Shown here piece by piece: positions 41,586 through 50,759 of a stretch of 64,000 nucleotides of DNA. The first letter of the stretch is position 1; each line of letters begins with the position of its first letter. The position numbers and the translations under genes were made by a program. The notes below the pieces were generated by a model that ran no database searches, was not told the origin of the DNA, and saw only the letters and a list, made by a program, of their open reading frames with translations. The DNA is from Desulfomicrobium sp. ZS1 (GTDB taxonomy: Bacteria; Desulfobacterota; Desulfovibrionia; Desulfovibrionales; Desulfomicrobiaceae): positions 1,488,001 through 1,552,000 of the forward strand of contig NZ_CP100351.1 in assembly GCF_024204645.1 (NCBI RefSeq). Direction: 5' to 3'.

Positions 41586-41920
41586 AGAACGTACTTGATT
41601 TTCCCGGCGGTTACTCTGCCGTCATTGGCTACGATTCCGAGCTGGAAATGTTCCGGGGAGAATTTGTCGGCTTGAATGGCGGAGCCGACTTCTACGCCAC
41701 GGACCTGGAAGGACTCAAGCGAGAAGGCGCGTTGTCGCTCAAGGTCTTTTTGGACGAATGCACCGCACGTGGCATCGAGCCCAAAAAGGCAAAAGGAAAA
41801 TTCGCCCTGCGCCTGGATCAGGACATCTACCGCCAGGCCACTATCGCCGCCGCCGCCAGCGGAAAAAGCCTGAACCAGTTCATCACCGAAGCCGTGCGCG
41901 AAGCCGTGGCCCGCGCATGA
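41582..41920 (+). CDS. hicB: HicB-family antitoxin
   Basis: This 112-residue antitoxin has an N-terminal HicB fold (GGYSAVIGYDSELEMFRGEF, then TDLEGLKREGALSLKVFLDE) and a C-terminal ribbon-helix-helix DNA-binding domain (GKFALRLDQDIYRQATIAAA, LNQFITEAVREAV). It neutralises HicA and should repress the promoter at 41297-41324. Both partners appear intact. Confidence 0.9.
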   Translation: MKNVLDFPGGYSAVIGYDSELEMFRGEFVGLNGGADFYATDLEGLKREGALSLKVFLDECTARGIEPKKAKGKFALRLDQDIYRQATIAAAASGKSLNQFITEAVREAVARA

Positions 41921-41970
41921 TCCACGAAGCCTGGCATTGAAGCGAGGAATAGGCGGATGAGGAGCATTTT

Positions 41971-42036
41971 CCGCCCCGCCTGGAAAGAACAAGCTGTCCA
42001 GACAACATCTTCCCTATCCGAAGCCCAGGCGGTCAT
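41971..42036 (-). pseudogene. Truncated MazF-family toxin remnant
   Basis: Just 3 bp after the mazE stop, an ATG (42036) opens a frame whose first 22 codons (SDREDVVWTACSFQAGR) resemble the conserved start of MazF/ChpB endoribonucleases. Beyond that point the frame continues without family resemblance and runs into the hicB end. The toxin gene appears to have been truncated after about 20 codons, leaving an antitoxin without a working partner. Confidence 0.55.
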
Positions 42037-42039
42037 GGG

Positions 42040-42291
42040 CTATTTCTCGGCTCCACGATTCTCGGCGGTCTGCATGTCCTCGCCGCCATGCCGGGCAGGA
42101 TCGAAACTGGCAAGACGTTGCTCTAGGGTCAGATGACCCTCACTGAGCGGCGTGATGATGATCCTTCCATTTTCCACGCTGATCCTGACCCGCTGATCGG
42201 CATGCAACTTCGCCTCGCGGGCTACGGCCGCAGGCAGACGGACTCCCAGACTGTTTCCCCATTTTCTTATGACCAGAAAGGTTTCGGTCAT
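42040..42291 (-). CDS. mazE: MazE/AbrB-type antitoxin (orphan)
   Basis: This 83-residue protein has an AbrB/SpoVT-like swapped-hairpin domain typical of MazE: FLVIRKWGNSLGVRLPAAVA, then ADQRVRISVENGRIIITPL. The C-terminal acidic part (RLASFDPARHGGED) would bind the toxin. ATG 42291 follows AAGGA; an upstream ATG at 42318 is less likely. Only a stump of mazF follows, so it is probably a solitary antitoxin. Confidence 0.85.
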   Translation of the reverse strand: MTETFLVIRKWGNSLGVRLPAAVAREAKLHADQRVRISVENGRIIITPLSEGHLTLEQRLASFDPARHGGEDMQTAENRGAEK

Positions 42292-42374
42292 GGCGGAATC
42301 CTTCGCATGTTTAGGCACAGTTCAATCACTGAACGCCGACAAATCAAGACGGGGAGTCGGCCTGCGGTTGATGA

Positions 42375-43490
42375 TCACGTCGTCAGCTCATAGCTCGTGC
42401 TGCGGCCGCTGGCTGCGGATTTGACCAGCACGCCCTTGGCGAGCAGGTCGGAAATATCGCGCAGGGCGGTGTCCTGGGAGCATTTGGCGATGGCGGCCCA
42501 TTTGCTGCTGGTCAGCTTTCCGTCGAAACCATCCAGCAGCTTGTTGAGCAGCTTGATCTGCCGCTCGTTCATGGGCACCCCGGCCCAGCGATTCCAGAAA
42601 CCGGCCTTGGCCAGCACTGCCGAGAGCGTGCTTTCGGCCCCTTGAACGGCACGCAGCAAACATCCCAAAAACCACTCAAGCCAGTCCGTGACATCAAGCG
42701 TTCCCTTCTGGGTTCGTTCCAGCCAGTCGTAGTAATCCTTGCGTTCACGCTGCAATTGCGTAGATACGCTGTAATAGCGCTGCATACAGTGTTCAGCCCG
42801 TGCCAGAGCCATGTCACCCACGGCACGGGCGATACGCCCATTGCCGTCATCAAAAGGATGAATAGTCACGAACCAGAGATGGGCTATTCCCGCCGTAATG
42901 ACGGAATCTTCATCGCGCGGGGCGTTGAACCAGCGCAGAAATTCAAACATCTCGGCATCCAGCATGGCCGCCGGAGGCGCTTCGTAGTGAACCCGGCGGC
43001 GCTGAACAGGGCCGGACACGACCTGCATCGGCCCCTGGCTGTCATCACGCCAAGCCCCGACCCGAATCCTGGCCAGACCGCTGTAGCCCGTCGGAAACAA
43101 GGCCGCATGCCAGCCGAACAGCCGCTCGGCGGTCAGGATGTCGGCGTGGCGCTGGGTCGCATCCAGCACCATGTCCACCACCCCATCGACGTGGCGGTCC
43201 GCCGGTGCCAACGCCCCGATATCGAGGCCCAAACGTCTGGCAATGGAGGACCGGACCGACTCAAGGTTGAGTTTCTCGCCTTCGATCTCACTGGTCTTGA
43301 GCACGTCCATCGACAAAACCCGAAGCGTAGCCTCATCGCGCAGCTCCATCCCGACATCATGCATCCGCCCCAGCAAGTGCCCCTGGGCCAAGTGCACCTG
43401 TGAAAGCAACGGCAACAGCCGCTTCAGGTCGTAAACCCAACGCGGCCAGTCGTCCTGCTGCCAGATGTATTTTTTTTCTCCGCTTATCAT
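42375..43490 (-). CDS. Fic-domain AMP-transferase with inhibitory helix and winged-helix tail
   Basis: This protein of about 371 residues has an N-terminal DUF4172-like region (YIWQQDDWPRWVYDLKRLL), an autoinhibitory helix motif TSEIEG (form [S/T]-x3-E-G), the Fic catalytic motif HPFDDGNGRIAR, and a C-terminal winged-helix segment (SSKWAAIAKCSQDTALRDI). Fic enzymes transfer AMP or other groups from nucleotides to target proteins; class II architecture with a built-in antitoxin helix is inferred. ATG 43490 is preferred because the longer GTG start at 43514 would fall within the likely promoter. Confidence 0.88.
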   Translation of the reverse strand: MISGEKKYIWQQDDWPRWVYDLKRLLPLLSQVHLAQGHLLGRMHDVGMELRDEATLRVLSMDVLKTSEIEGEKLNLESVRSSIARRLGLDIGALAPADRHVDGVVDMVLDATQRHADILTAERLFGWHAALFPTGYSGLARIRVGAWRDDSQGPMQVVSGPVQRRRVHYEAPPAAMLDAEMFEFLRWFNAPRDEDSVITAGIAHLWFVTIHPFDDGNGRIARAVGDMALARAEHCMQRYYSVSTQLQRERKDYYDWLERTQKGTLDVTDWLEWFLGCLLRAVQGAESTLSAVLAKAGFWNRWAGVPMNERQIKLLNKLLDGFDGKLTSSKWAAIAKCSQDTALRDISDLLAKGVLVKSAASGRSTSYELTT

Positions 43491-43496
43491 GCGGTG

Positions 43497-43525
43497 ATTG
43501 TGTGTGGTATTCACCGCAGTGTCAA
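43497..43525 (-). promoter_or_regulatory. Candidate sigma-70-type promoter of the fic gene
   Basis: On the minus strand TTGACA (43525-43520) and CACAAT (43502-43497) are separated by 17 bp, just upstream of ATG 43490. The leader would be very short. Confidence 0.4.
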
Positions 43526-43764
43526 GGGAAGGGATGCCGTGGTGGGAAAGTGCCTTGAATCAATTTCAGCCGCGAACACGAACGGTTACGATAACGGCAA
43601 GTTACACGAGCATTTGTTTTTTGAAATACGGATGTGCTTCAGCAACGCAAACCCCTTGAGTACTGCCAAAGCAGTACTTGCCGAACAGTCCGGCCATCGA
43701 CGGCCCCGGTCCAGCACCACCCCGCTCCGCAACGCGGCCCATTCCTCCTGTTCCACGCGCAGCC

Positions 43765-45129
<1,365 letters not shown>

Positions 45130-45155
45130 CCCCGCTGCTCCAGGCCCATCTGCTT

Positions 45156-45199
45156 TGTTTATAAACACAACACCTGTTCATCTGTTTAATTAGTGAACA
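45156..45199. promoter_or_regulatory. Candidate enhancer sites for the sigma-54 activator
   Basis: TGTTTATAAACA (45156-45167) is a perfect palindrome, and TGTTCA (45175-45180) with TGAACA (45194-45199) forms a second dyad with a 13-bp spacer. They lie 120-165 bp upstream of the -24/-12 promoter, a normal enhancer position, and near the activator gene start, allowing autoregulation. Confidence 0.5.
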
Positions 45200-45318
45200 C
45201 TCAAAACGCAACATCTCGATTCAACGTAAATATGCAAAGGTTAAATATATAAAAATTAAAATAATTATTTCGGAATATTACTTCTAATAAAAAGAACAGT
45301 CTTGAAAAAACGACGTTC

Positions 45319-45334
45319 TGGCACGACGCTGGCT
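45319..45334 (+). promoter_or_regulatory. Sigma-54 (-24/-12) promoter
   Basis: TGGCACG-ACGC-TGGCT has GG (45320-45321) and GC (45332-45333) exactly 10 nt apart, as sigma-54 requires, with one mismatch to the consensus -12 element. It lies 45 bp before the first gene of the operon and next to a sigma-54 activator gene. Confidence 0.75.
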
Positions 45335-45378
45335 AAAGAGAAAATGTCGGCACTGGCCGGCATGCGAGGATGATTGTT

Positions 45379-45606
45379 ATGAACAAGCTCGACATGCGGA
45401 ACACGATGGATTTTTTTGGCATGCTCACGGCATGCGCGCTCATCAAAAAACTGGGAGCCGGAGAATCCATGCTGATTCTGGCCAACGACAAATCATTTTT
45501 GCCTGATCTGCGCAGAGTGCATCCGGAGTGCAGCTTTCAGCTCATTCCGCCTGCCCATGATGTAAAGAACAGCGGCGACTATCTGTTCCAGGTCAGAAAG
45601 GCGTGA
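45379..45606 (+). CDS. TusA/SirA-like small protein without the CPxP cysteine
   Basis: This 75-residue protein matches the beta-alpha-beta-alpha layout of TusA-family sulfur carriers: KLDMRNTMDFFGMLTACALI, KKLGAGESMLILANDK, and a final GDYLFQVRKA. The usual Cys-Pro motif at the start of the first helix is replaced by FFGML; a single cysteine sits inside the helix. Its sulfur-carrying ability is therefore doubtful. ATG 45379 follows GAGG; an upstream ATG at 45370 is possible. It is the first gene of the sigma-54 operon. Confidence 0.65.
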   Translation: MNKLDMRNTMDFFGMLTACALIKKLGAGESMLILANDKSFLPDLRRVHPECSFQLIPPAHDVKNSGDYLFQVRKA

Positions 45607-45643
45607 ACCCTTGAACGTGCAACCCTGTCACAAGGAGGACATC

Positions 45644-45865
45644 ATGTCCGCAGTCACAGTCAACTGTCCGTATTGTCAGCAAAGCGTAACCGTCACCCAG
45701 GGCGAAGACTATGCCCCGCAGTTTCATGCCTGTCCCGGATGTGGAAAGCGGTTCATTGTCGAACGCGGAGCGAGCAGAATCAAGGTGATGAAGGAAATGG
45801 AAGCGCCGTGCATGAGCAACCCGGATTGCCGGGAAATTGAAACCTGCGCCACGTGCGAAGAATAA
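45644..45865 (+). CDS. Small zinc-ribbon protein
   Basis: This 73-residue protein starts at ATG 45644 after the strong site AAGGAGGAC. It has a zinc ribbon CPYCQQ and CPGCGKRF (residues about 8-38) and a second cysteine cluster at the C-terminus (CMSNPDCREIETCATCEE). No characterised function is known to me. Four more cysteines than a simple ribbon suggest two metal sites. It sits inside the operon 38 bp after the TusA-like gene. Confidence 0.75.
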   Translation: MSAVTVNCPYCQQSVTVTQGEDYAPQFHACPGCGKRFIVERGASRIKVMKEMEAPCMSNPDCREIETCATCEE

Positions 45866-45884
45866 TGAACAAGGATGAAAGGTG

Positions 45885-46889
45885 ATGTGGAAGATACTGC
45901 AGACGATATCGAAAAATCTGGTCCTGGCCATCCCCGCGGTAATGATCCTGGGATTCGTGAGCGGGCTCCTGGGTGAGGCGGCATGGCTCAAAAACCTGAT
46001 CGTGCCCTTCACCTTTTTGATGGTCTATCCGATGATGGTCACACTCAAAATCAACCAGGTCTTTTCCGGTGGCGATGTGAAGGCCCAGGTGGCCACCCAG
46101 TTCATCAATTTCGCCATCGTGCCCTTTCTGGCTTTTGGCGTGGCCTGGCTCTTTTTCCGCGACCAACCGTACATGATGCTCGGCATTGTCCTGGCCGGTT
46201 TAGTGCCGACCAGCGGCATGACCATTTCCTGGACCGGTTTTGCAGGCGGAAATGTGGCCGCCGCAGTGAAGATGACGGTCATCGGGCTGACGCTCGGCTC
46301 CCTGGCCACGCCATTCTACGTCAGCACCTTACTCGGGGCGAGCATTGAAATGGATATGAGCGTGGTCTTTTCCCAGATCGCCCTTATCGTCTTTCTGCCC
46401 ATGGCCTTGGGCTATGCTACCCAGCGCTTTCTGATCCGTGCCTACGGTCAGAAAGTATTCGCCGAGCGCCTTGGACCGCGCTTTCCCGCCCTATCTACCC
46501 TCGGCGTGCTTGGCATCGTGTTCATCGCCCTGGCGCTGAAGGCCCAGACCATCATGGCCGCTCCCGCCATGCTGCTGCAGATCCTTTCCCCCCTGGCCAT
46601 CATCTACGGCGTCAACTTTGCCTTGAGCACCGTCCTGGGCCGCCTCTTTCTGCCGCGCGGCGACGCCATCGCCCTGGTCTACGGCACCGTGATGCGCAAC
46701 CTGTCCATCGCCTTGGCCGTGGCCATCAACGCCTTTGGTTCTCAGGGTTCCGACGCCGCCCTGGTCGTGGCCATGGCCTATATCATTCAGGTCCAGAGCG
46801 CGGCCTGGTACGTGAAACTGACCGATCGCCTCTTCGGCCCGGCCCAGCCCAAGGGCGTTTTCACCCCCCAAACCGCAAACAGGAGCTGA
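45885..46889 (+). CDS. Bile acid:sodium symporter/arsenite-permease superfamily transporter
   Basis: This 334-residue integral membrane protein has about ten helices of the BASS/ACR3 superfamily, with VPFTFLMVYPMMVTLK, GIVLAGLVPTSGMTISWTG and an ALVYGTVMRNLSIALAVAI block typical of the group. The conserved ACR3 cysteine is not seen in the expected helix, so arsenite export is doubtful; import or export of an organic or sulfur anion is an alternative. ATG 45885 is preferred over the adjacent GTG 45882. Confidence 0.82.
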   Translation: MWKILQTISKNLVLAIPAVMILGFVSGLLGEAAWLKNLIVPFTFLMVYPMMVTLKINQVFSGGDVKAQVATQFINFAIVPFLAFGVAWLFFRDQPYMMLGIVLAGLVPTSGMTISWTGFAGGNVAAAVKMTVIGLTLGSLATPFYVSTLLGASIEMDMSVVFSQIALIVFLPMALGYATQRFLIRAYGQKVFAERLGPRFPALSTLGVLGIVFIALALKAQTIMAAPAMLLQILSPLAIIYGVNFALSTVLGRLFLPRGDAIALVYGTVMRNLSIALAVAINAFGSQGSDAALVVAMAYIIQVQSAAWYVKLTDRLFGPAQPKGVFTPQTANRS

Positions 46890-46891
46890 AC

Positions 46892-47407
46892 ATGCTGCCT
46901 TCCTACAAGAATATCCTCTACGCCACGGACCTTTCGGAAAGCGCGCGCCTGGCCTTGCGGCACGCCGTGTCCCTGGCCGGGCGCTACGATGCGGCCATGA
47001 CCATCCTGCACGTTGTTCCGGATCTGGTCGAACTGATGAGCGAGGACGCGGGCTTTGACATCGAAAGCCATTTCAAGAGCGCCGATTGGGAGGCGATCAA
47101 CACTACGGCCACGACCAGAGCCAAGGAAAAGGCGCGGGAGCGGGTGCGCGAGATGACCGCCGAATGCGCCACGGACAGTCCCCGCTGTCCCGTGTCCAGC
47201 GCTGAACTCAAAATCCAGGCCGGAGACCCGGCCGCACACATCCTGGCCGAAATACATACCGGGAACTACGATCTGGTGGTCATGGGCGCTCACGGACGTG
47301 GGGCATTCATGGACATGCTGCTCGGATCTGTGGCAAACAAGGTCGTACGACTCAGCACGGTGCCGGTGCTGACGGTACGACTACCGAAAGAAAATACGGC
47401 AGAATGA
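46892..47407 (+). CDS. Universal stress protein (UspA family)
   Basis: This 171-residue protein has the UspA fold with YKNILYATDLSESARLALRH at the start and the nucleotide-binding pattern VVMGAHGRGAFMDMLLGSVA near the end, which indicates an ATP-binding subtype. It starts 2 bp after the transporter gene with AGGAG upstream. Its exact role is unknown, but placement implies the operon is induced under stress or a respiratory shift. Confidence 0.9.
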   Translation: MLPSYKNILYATDLSESARLALRHAVSLAGRYDAAMTILHVVPDLVELMSEDAGFDIESHFKSADWEAINTTATTRAKEKARERVREMTAECATDSPRCPVSSAELKIQAGDPAAHILAEIHTGNYDLVVMGAHGRGAFMDMLLGSVANKVVRLSTVPVLTVRLPKENTAE

Positions 47408-47452
47408 ATCCATGCCTTTGAATCTCGCATAATGGATACGTCGGAGAGATAC

Positions 47453-48418
47453 ATGAAAGTCAATCGCAGACACTTCCTCGCGGCCGGTCTGGCAGCCGCC
47501 ACAGCGGCCGTGGTGCGCCCGGCGGCGGCAAGCACGGGGGACGCAGCATCCGCTGAGCATGTGGTGCTGGCCACGCTGCTGGACATCTCCAAATGCATCG
47601 CCTGCGGCGCATGCGTGGAGGCCTGCCGTGAAACCAACGGTCACAAGTACCCGCAGCCGCAAAAGCCCTTCCCCAAGATGTATCCGTCCAAGGTCAAGGC
47701 TGCCGACTGGTCTGACAAGCAGGATGTGGATGATCGGCTGACTCCCTACAACTGGCTCTACATCCAGACCGCCACGGGCGAATACAACGGCGAGCCCTTC
47801 GAGCTGCACATCCCCAGGCGTTGTCTGCACTGCCAGAACCCGCCCTGCGCCAACCTCTGCCCGTGGGGGGCCGCTTCCAAAGACAACAAGGGCATCGTCA
47901 GCATCAACGACGAAATCTGTCTGGGCGGGGCCAAATGCAAGGATGTCTGCCCCTGGCATATCCCCGAGCGCCAGACGGGCGTTGGTCTGTACCTGAAACT
48001 CGCCCCGGGTTTTGCCGGGAACGGCGTCATGTACAAATGCGACCGCTGCCGGGATCGGGTGGCCCTGGGCGAAACTCCGGCCTGCATCGAAGTCTGTCCC
48101 GAAGGCGTGCAGACCATCGGTCCGCGCGATAAAATCCTGGCCCAAGCCCGGGAACTGGCCAAGCGCACCGGCGGGTTCATCTATGGCGACACGGAAAACG
48201 GCGGCACCAACACTTTCTACGTCTCCCCCGTACCCTTTGACGTGTTGAATCAGGCCATCGAAAAGGGACCCGGCAAGCCGCATCTGGCTTCGGTCGGCAA
48301 TCCGTTTGCCAAGGAAGAGTTGCTGGCCCGCGCCGTATATGCGGCCCCCCTGGTCGGAGTCATGGCCGGAGTGCTGCATCTGGTGCGCGGCGCGACCTCG
48401 GAGGACGACCATGAATAG
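47453..48418 (+). CDS. Tat-exported four-cluster ferredoxin subunit (FdnH/HybA/PsrB-like)
   Basis: This 321-residue electron-transfer subunit has a twin-arginine signal (NRRHFLAAGLAAATAA) and four 4Fe-4S cysteine sets: CIACGACVEACRE, CLHCQNPPCANLCPWG, CLGGAKCKDVCPWH, and CDRCR with ACIEVCP. A C-terminal hydrophobic helix (VYAAPLVGVMAGVLHLV) anchors it. Proteins like this wire a molybdopterin or hydrogenase catalytic subunit to a membrane cytochrome, but no such catalytic subunit is encoded in this operon. ATG 47453 follows GGAGAGATAC. It overlaps the cytochrome b gene by 8 bp. Confidence 0.88.
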   Translation: MKVNRRHFLAAGLAAATAAVVRPAAASTGDAASAEHVVLATLLDISKCIACGACVEACRETNGHKYPQPQKPFPKMYPSKVKAADWSDKQDVDDRLTPYNWLYIQTATGEYNGEPFELHIPRRCLHCQNPPCANLCPWGAASKDNKGIVSINDEICLGGAKCKDVCPWHIPERQTGVGLYLKLAPGFAGNGVMYKCDRCRDRVALGETPACIEVCPEGVQTIGPRDKILAQARELAKRTGGFIYGDTENGGTNTFYVSPVPFDVLNQAIEKGPGKPHLASVGNPFAKEELLARAVYAAPLVGVMAGVLHLVRGATSEDDHE

Positions 48419-48836
48419 CCTGACCCTTGTTTTTCGCCTGACGGTTTTTGCCCTGGCCTTCACGGGCTTCGCCCAGATGCCCATCTTTGCCCGCTACTAT
48501 CTGGCCGACGTGCCGGGTTTCGGCTGGACTGCGGATTATTATTTTAACCACGTGGCGCATTACATCCTGGCCATCGTGCTGCTGGCCATTCTCGGCTGGC
48601 GGCTGCCCCGCGTCCTGCGCCGCCCTGCCTGGACGGCCATGGACGTGATCGTTGGCCTGTGCTGGGCCGGTATCGTCCTGACCGGCATCATCCGGGTCAT
48701 GAAGAACCAGCCGGAGAGCTACTTCTCCCCGACCCTGGTCATGTGGATCGACTGGCTCCACCTCGGGTTTGTCATGCTGCTCGGAGTGGCGAGTCTGCTC
48801 CGCTCCAGAGTTCGTACCGGCGCTGTGAAAAGCTGA
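48411..48836 (+). CDS. Small membrane cytochrome b-like subunit
   Basis: This 141-residue protein has four hydrophobic helices, with histidines placed to bind heme b (NHVAHYILAIVLLAILGW and IDWLHLGFVMLLGVASLL), as in FdnI-type gamma subunits, although it is shorter than the usual 200 residues. The ATG follows GGAGGACGACC and overlaps the ferredoxin gene stop, so the two proteins are made together and probably form a quinone-linked membrane module. Confidence 0.78.
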   Translation: MNSLTLVFRLTVFALAFTGFAQMPIFARYYLADVPGFGWTADYYFNHVAHYILAIVLLAILGWRLPRVLRRPAWTAMDVIVGLCWAGIVLTGIIRVMKNQPESYFSPTLVMWIDWLHLGFVMLLGVASLLRSRVRTGAVKS

Positions 48837-48968
48837 TGAATAATTAAAAAAACACCTGCTGTTTCGGGCCATTCCCCCCATAGTGGCCGCGCACCCGTAA
48901 CTGAGTGCGCGCGACGGGAAACCCTTATTTCAAATTTCAACCAACCAGACCACAAAAAGGAGAGGAAT

Positions 48969-50660
48969 ATGATTCCCAAACGCATTGTCGTAATCGGAGG
49001 AACCGCAGCCGGCCCCAAGGCAGCGGCCAGAGCCAGTCGCTTGGATCAAAACGCCGAGGTCATCCTCCTGCAGAAAGCCCCGGAGCTGTCCATGGCCTCA
49101 TGCGGTTATCCCTATTACGTTTCAGGCATGTTCAAAGAGCGCGAGAAACTTCTTTGCACCCCGTCCGGCGTAGTGCGTGATCCAGCCTTTTTTGCCGGAG
49201 TAAAGGGCATCACGGCCATGGTCGGGACCGAGGCCGTGAGCATCGACCGTGAAAGCAAGGTCGTAAGCTGGATCAATGCCGCCGGGGACAACGGCATGCT
49301 GGCCTACGACAAGCTCATTCTCTGCACCGGCTCTGTACCCAAGATGCCGCCCATTCCGGGGCGGGACCTCTCGGGCGTGACCACCTTGCACTCCATGGCC
49401 GACGCCGACGCCATGCGCACCTGGGCCGAGCATTCTCGCGGCAAGAAGGCGGTGGTCATCGGCGGCGGACTGATCGGCATAGAAGCCTGCGAGGCCCTGC
49501 ATCATGCGGGAGTGGACGTGACCGTGGTCGAGGCTCTGCCCCAGATCCTGGGCTTTCTGGATACCGAACTGGCGCTCTTGGTGGAAAACCACGCCCGTTC
49601 CAAGGGCGCGAAGATCATAACCGGCGTCGGCCTTTCAGCCCTTGAAGGCACAAACGGGCATGTCAGCGCGGCGCGACTGGCTGATGGCCGGGTGCTGCCC
49701 TGCGATCTGGTGGTCATGGCCATCGGCGTGGCCCCGAACGCGTCCCTGGCCAAAGCCGCCGGTCTTGAGCTCGGCGCTTTCGGCGGCATTGCCGTCAACG
49801 ATTTCATGCGCACCTCGGACCCGGACATCTATGCGGCCGGAGACTGCGTTGAAATCACCAACCGCCTCACCGGCAAAAAGATGCTGGCTCCCTACGGCGA
49901 TCTGGCCAACCTCGAAGGCCGTGTCGCAGGCGAGAACGCCGTGCTTGGCGATACCGTGCGTTTCCCCGGCACCATCGGCAGCGGCATCTGCAAGGTCTTC
50001 GACTTCACCGCCGCGTCAACGGGCCTATCCGAACGCCGCGCCAAGGAGGCGGGATTCGACGTGGTCACGGCCATAAATGCCAGCCCGGACAAACCCGGCT
50101 TCATGGGCGCGAGGCCTCTGGTCTCCAAAATGATCGCAGACCGCGCCACGGGCCGCATTCTCGGATTTGCCTGCGTGGGCCTGGGAGATGTCAATCGTCA
50201 GGCGTCCGAAATGGCCGTGGCCGTGGCTGCGGGCTGGTCCGTGGACGAAATGGCCATGGCCGACCTGCCGTATGCTCCGCCCTACTCCCAGGCCATCGAC
50301 CACGCCATCGCCACCGCCCATATTCTGCAAAACAAGATGCGCGGACTCATGACCGGCATATCGGCCGTCGAGGCTAAGGCCCTGTTCGACGCCGGCGGTC
50401 CCCTTTACGTCCTGGACGTGCGCGGCCACGAAGAATTTGCAGAAAATCAGCTCGGCCGCGGCGAGACGCTCATCCCTCTGGGACAACTGCGTGCACGGGT
50501 GGATGAACTGCCGCAGGACAAGAACGCGACCATTCTGTCCTTCTGCAAGGTCTCCATGCGCGGCTACGAAGCCCAGCGCATCCTTGAAAACGCCGGATAC
50601 ACCGACGTGCGGGTCATGGAAGGCGGACTCATGGCCTGGCCATACATAGGCGAGCAATAA
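48969..50660 (+). CDS. CoA-disulfide reductase / NAD(P)H sulfur reductase with rhodanese domain
   Basis: This 563-residue flavoprotein of the CoA-disulfide reductase-rhodanese family has FAD site VVIGGTAAGPKAAARA, active Cys45 in MASCGYPYY, NAD(P) site AVVIGGGLIGIEACEAL, FAD site DPDIYAAGDCVE, and a C-terminal rhodanese domain (about residues 465-563) with a cysteine in SFCKVSMRGYEA. Relatives reduce CoA-disulfide, polysulfide or elemental sulfur with NAD(P)H. The strong site AAAAAGGAGAGGAAT precedes the ATG. As the last gene it gives the operon its sulfur character, and a terminator follows. Confidence 0.92.
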   Translation: MIPKRIVVIGGTAAGPKAAARASRLDQNAEVILLQKAPELSMASCGYPYYVSGMFKEREKLLCTPSGVVRDPAFFAGVKGITAMVGTEAVSIDRESKVVSWINAAGDNGMLAYDKLILCTGSVPKMPPIPGRDLSGVTTLHSMADADAMRTWAEHSRGKKAVVIGGGLIGIEACEALHHAGVDVTVVEALPQILGFLDTELALLVENHARSKGAKIITGVGLSALEGTNGHVSAARLADGRVLPCDLVVMAIGVAPNASLAKAAGLELGAFGGIAVNDFMRTSDPDIYAAGDCVEITNRLTGKKMLAPYGDLANLEGRVAGENAVLGDTVRFPGTIGSGICKVFDFTAASTGLSERRAKEAGFDVVTAINASPDKPGFMGARPLVSKMIADRATGRILGFACVGLGDVNRQASEMAVAVAAGWSVDEMAMADLPYAPPYSQAIDHAIATAHILQNKMRGLMTGISAVEAKALFDAGGPLYVLDVRGHEEFAENQLGRGETLIPLGQLRARVDELPQDKNATILSFCKVSMRGYEAQRILENAGYTDVRVMEGGLMAWPYIGEQ

Positions 50661-50679
50661 TTTCCTCTCCTCCTTAAAG

Positions 50680-50727
50680 AAGGCGAAAGCCTCCGGACAG
50701 ATTGGCTGTCCGGGGGCTTTCGCCTTT
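50680..50727 (+). terminator. Terminator of the sigma-54 operon
   Basis: AAGGCGAAAGCCTCCGGACAG pairs with CTGTCCGG-GGGCTTTCGCCTT around ATTGG, and is followed by a short T-run. It also stands near the end of the leftward HD-GYP gene and may serve both. Confidence 0.88.
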
Positions 50728-50759
50728 GCTGATCGGGGGCGAATACCGGAACCGGGATG

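Noticed and set aside
43515-43764. Possible gene fragment downstream of the sigma-54 activator (RVRLRVEQEEWAALRSGV-like frame)
   Set aside because: The frame overlaps the activator C-terminus in another register and has no start or family match. An 8-bp hairpin AGTACTGC-CAAA-GCAGTACT at 43659-43678 lacks a T-run.
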